Shown here piece by piece: positions 63,241 through 64,000 of a stretch of 64,000 nucleotides of DNA. Origin of the DNA: Atopsyche davidsoni (Eukaryota > Arthropoda > Insecta > Trichoptera > Hydrobiosidae); the NCBI GenBank assembly GCA_022113835.1, contig JAILWY010000019.1:4154001-4218000 (forward strand), in the 5' to 3' direction. Position 1 is the first letter of the stretch. Every line of letters starts with the position of its first letter. The position numbers and the translations under genes were made by a program. The notes under the pieces were generated by a model. It had not been told where the DNA came from. It worked only from the letters and a program-made list of their open reading frames with translations, and did not search any database.

Positions 63241-64000
63241 ATTATGATTACTCGTTTATATTATACTCCTTTATTATTCTGTCGATTTTAAATATTTATT
63301 TATAACGTACAGAAAATCGAAAAAATCTAATTGTTTATTCGTATAGAAGCAATAGGACTGTAAGCATTTCAACAAATGTTAGATAACTTCATTGTTGTCG
63401 GAAGAAAACTATTTTATTATAAATCGATTCATTTTAAATTATGAACTTAAAAGAGGGAATAATATCCCTTAAATAATAATCACATAAATATATCCGACCC
63501 ATATTTGACGAGTAAACAAAATCTTTTCCTGCTAATCATTTGAGTACCGCATAGCGTGAGCGATGAGTCCACGTTGCATCGCCACTTATGACTGACACGC
63601 ATTAACATGCTAGTTGCGTGCACAGAGAGCAACTTTGCATTTCTTGATTACCCGGGGCCGAGCGAACTCCTCTAGAAAAGGCACGATCATAATCATTGTA
63701 GTTTTTTTGCCTTATTGCTTGTACGAAAGAATTGTAAAGGAATTTTTGCTAACAAGAGCGTACTCGATAAAATCTCTTCGACCAGGAGGTGGTAGACAGG
63801 GCGGGCTAGACCGGTATGCAAATCAGACAACAACAGGTACGAGCGCGGGCGCGGAGGGGGAGGGCGGCATCGATCCTCTAGGGTAGCTAATGTTCCCACC
63901 GCCCAGGGGAACTTGCTCGCTTCAACTTGTTTTGAAACAAATCCGCCCATGTTTAGACGGGAATGAACCGATTTTATTTATTGATTATAAACAGCGTTCT

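Larger units (their letters stand above)
52740..64000 (-). other. Upstream intronic region, part 3
   Basis: AT-rich sequence with GC-richer islands near 53280-53350, 57170-57620, 58410-58520, 60520-60680, 61190-61300, 61850-61940, 62990-63050 and 63780-63920. It also contains the TA tract at 59819-59892, the (AC)n/(CGCACA)n block at 60888-61025 and two perfect 11-bp hairpins (62662-62692, 63210-63240). Open frames at 53017-53388 (minus) and 59439-59708 (plus) show no domain or splice context that I recognise. No RRM1 exon was found, so the intron may continue past the right edge. Confidence 0.5.

Noticed and set aside
1..64000. CRISPR array, operon, origin or prophage
   Set aside because: No spaced direct repeats or bacterial gene organisation; split exons, U2 and U12 splice sites and microsatellites show nuclear animal DNA.

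Overview
The window is animal nuclear DNA, very AT-rich, with long TA microsatellites, decayed transposable elements and almost no coding sequence. Three short exons on the minus strand, read together, encode the second half of RRM2 and the adjoining linker of heterogeneous nuclear ribonucleoprotein L (Drosophila orthologue: smooth, sm). Large introns, low GC and arthropod-type transposons fit an insect. A moth or butterfly is my best guess, but no single feature proves the order.

Layout, in transcript order (right to left): exon A (27976-28061), then an intron of 10,019 nt, exon B (17860-17956), an intron of 11,483 nt, exon C (6325-6376), then an intron running off the left edge. Everything right of exon A up to 64000 (about 36 kb) appears to be upstream intron; I could not find the exons for RRM1 or the start of RRM2. 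RRM3, RRM4 and the 3' end must lie left of the window. The three exons join in frame (86 + 97 + 52 nt) only if the A-B intron is excised as AT-AC.

Main result: the A-B intron is a textbook minor-spliceosome (U12-type) AT-AC intron. It starts ATATCCTTT, has a TCCTTAAC branch site 11 nt before its end, and ends in AC. No GT-AG reading gives the conserved protein.

The introns hold: a perfect 170-bp inverted repeat with a tRNA-like sequence in each arm (10295-10745) and a single-armed relative (18852-19113); a second foldback family (28560-28790) with a single-armed relative (16234-16380) and a scrap at 52468-52506, built on a hairpin-CGAAA motif that recalls hammerhead-type elements; a 213-bp deletion derivative of a DDE transposon inside a TA microsatellite (36808-37020); two decayed non-LTR retrotransposon pieces (24425-24640 endonuclease, 36026-36226 C-terminus); several satellites, including a (CGCACA)n block at 60921-61025; and many GC-richer islands of 80-200 bp of unknown role. 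A few short open frames look coding-like (12055-12207, about 29848-30083, 44277-44594) and could belong to nested genes or old elements. I recognise none of them.
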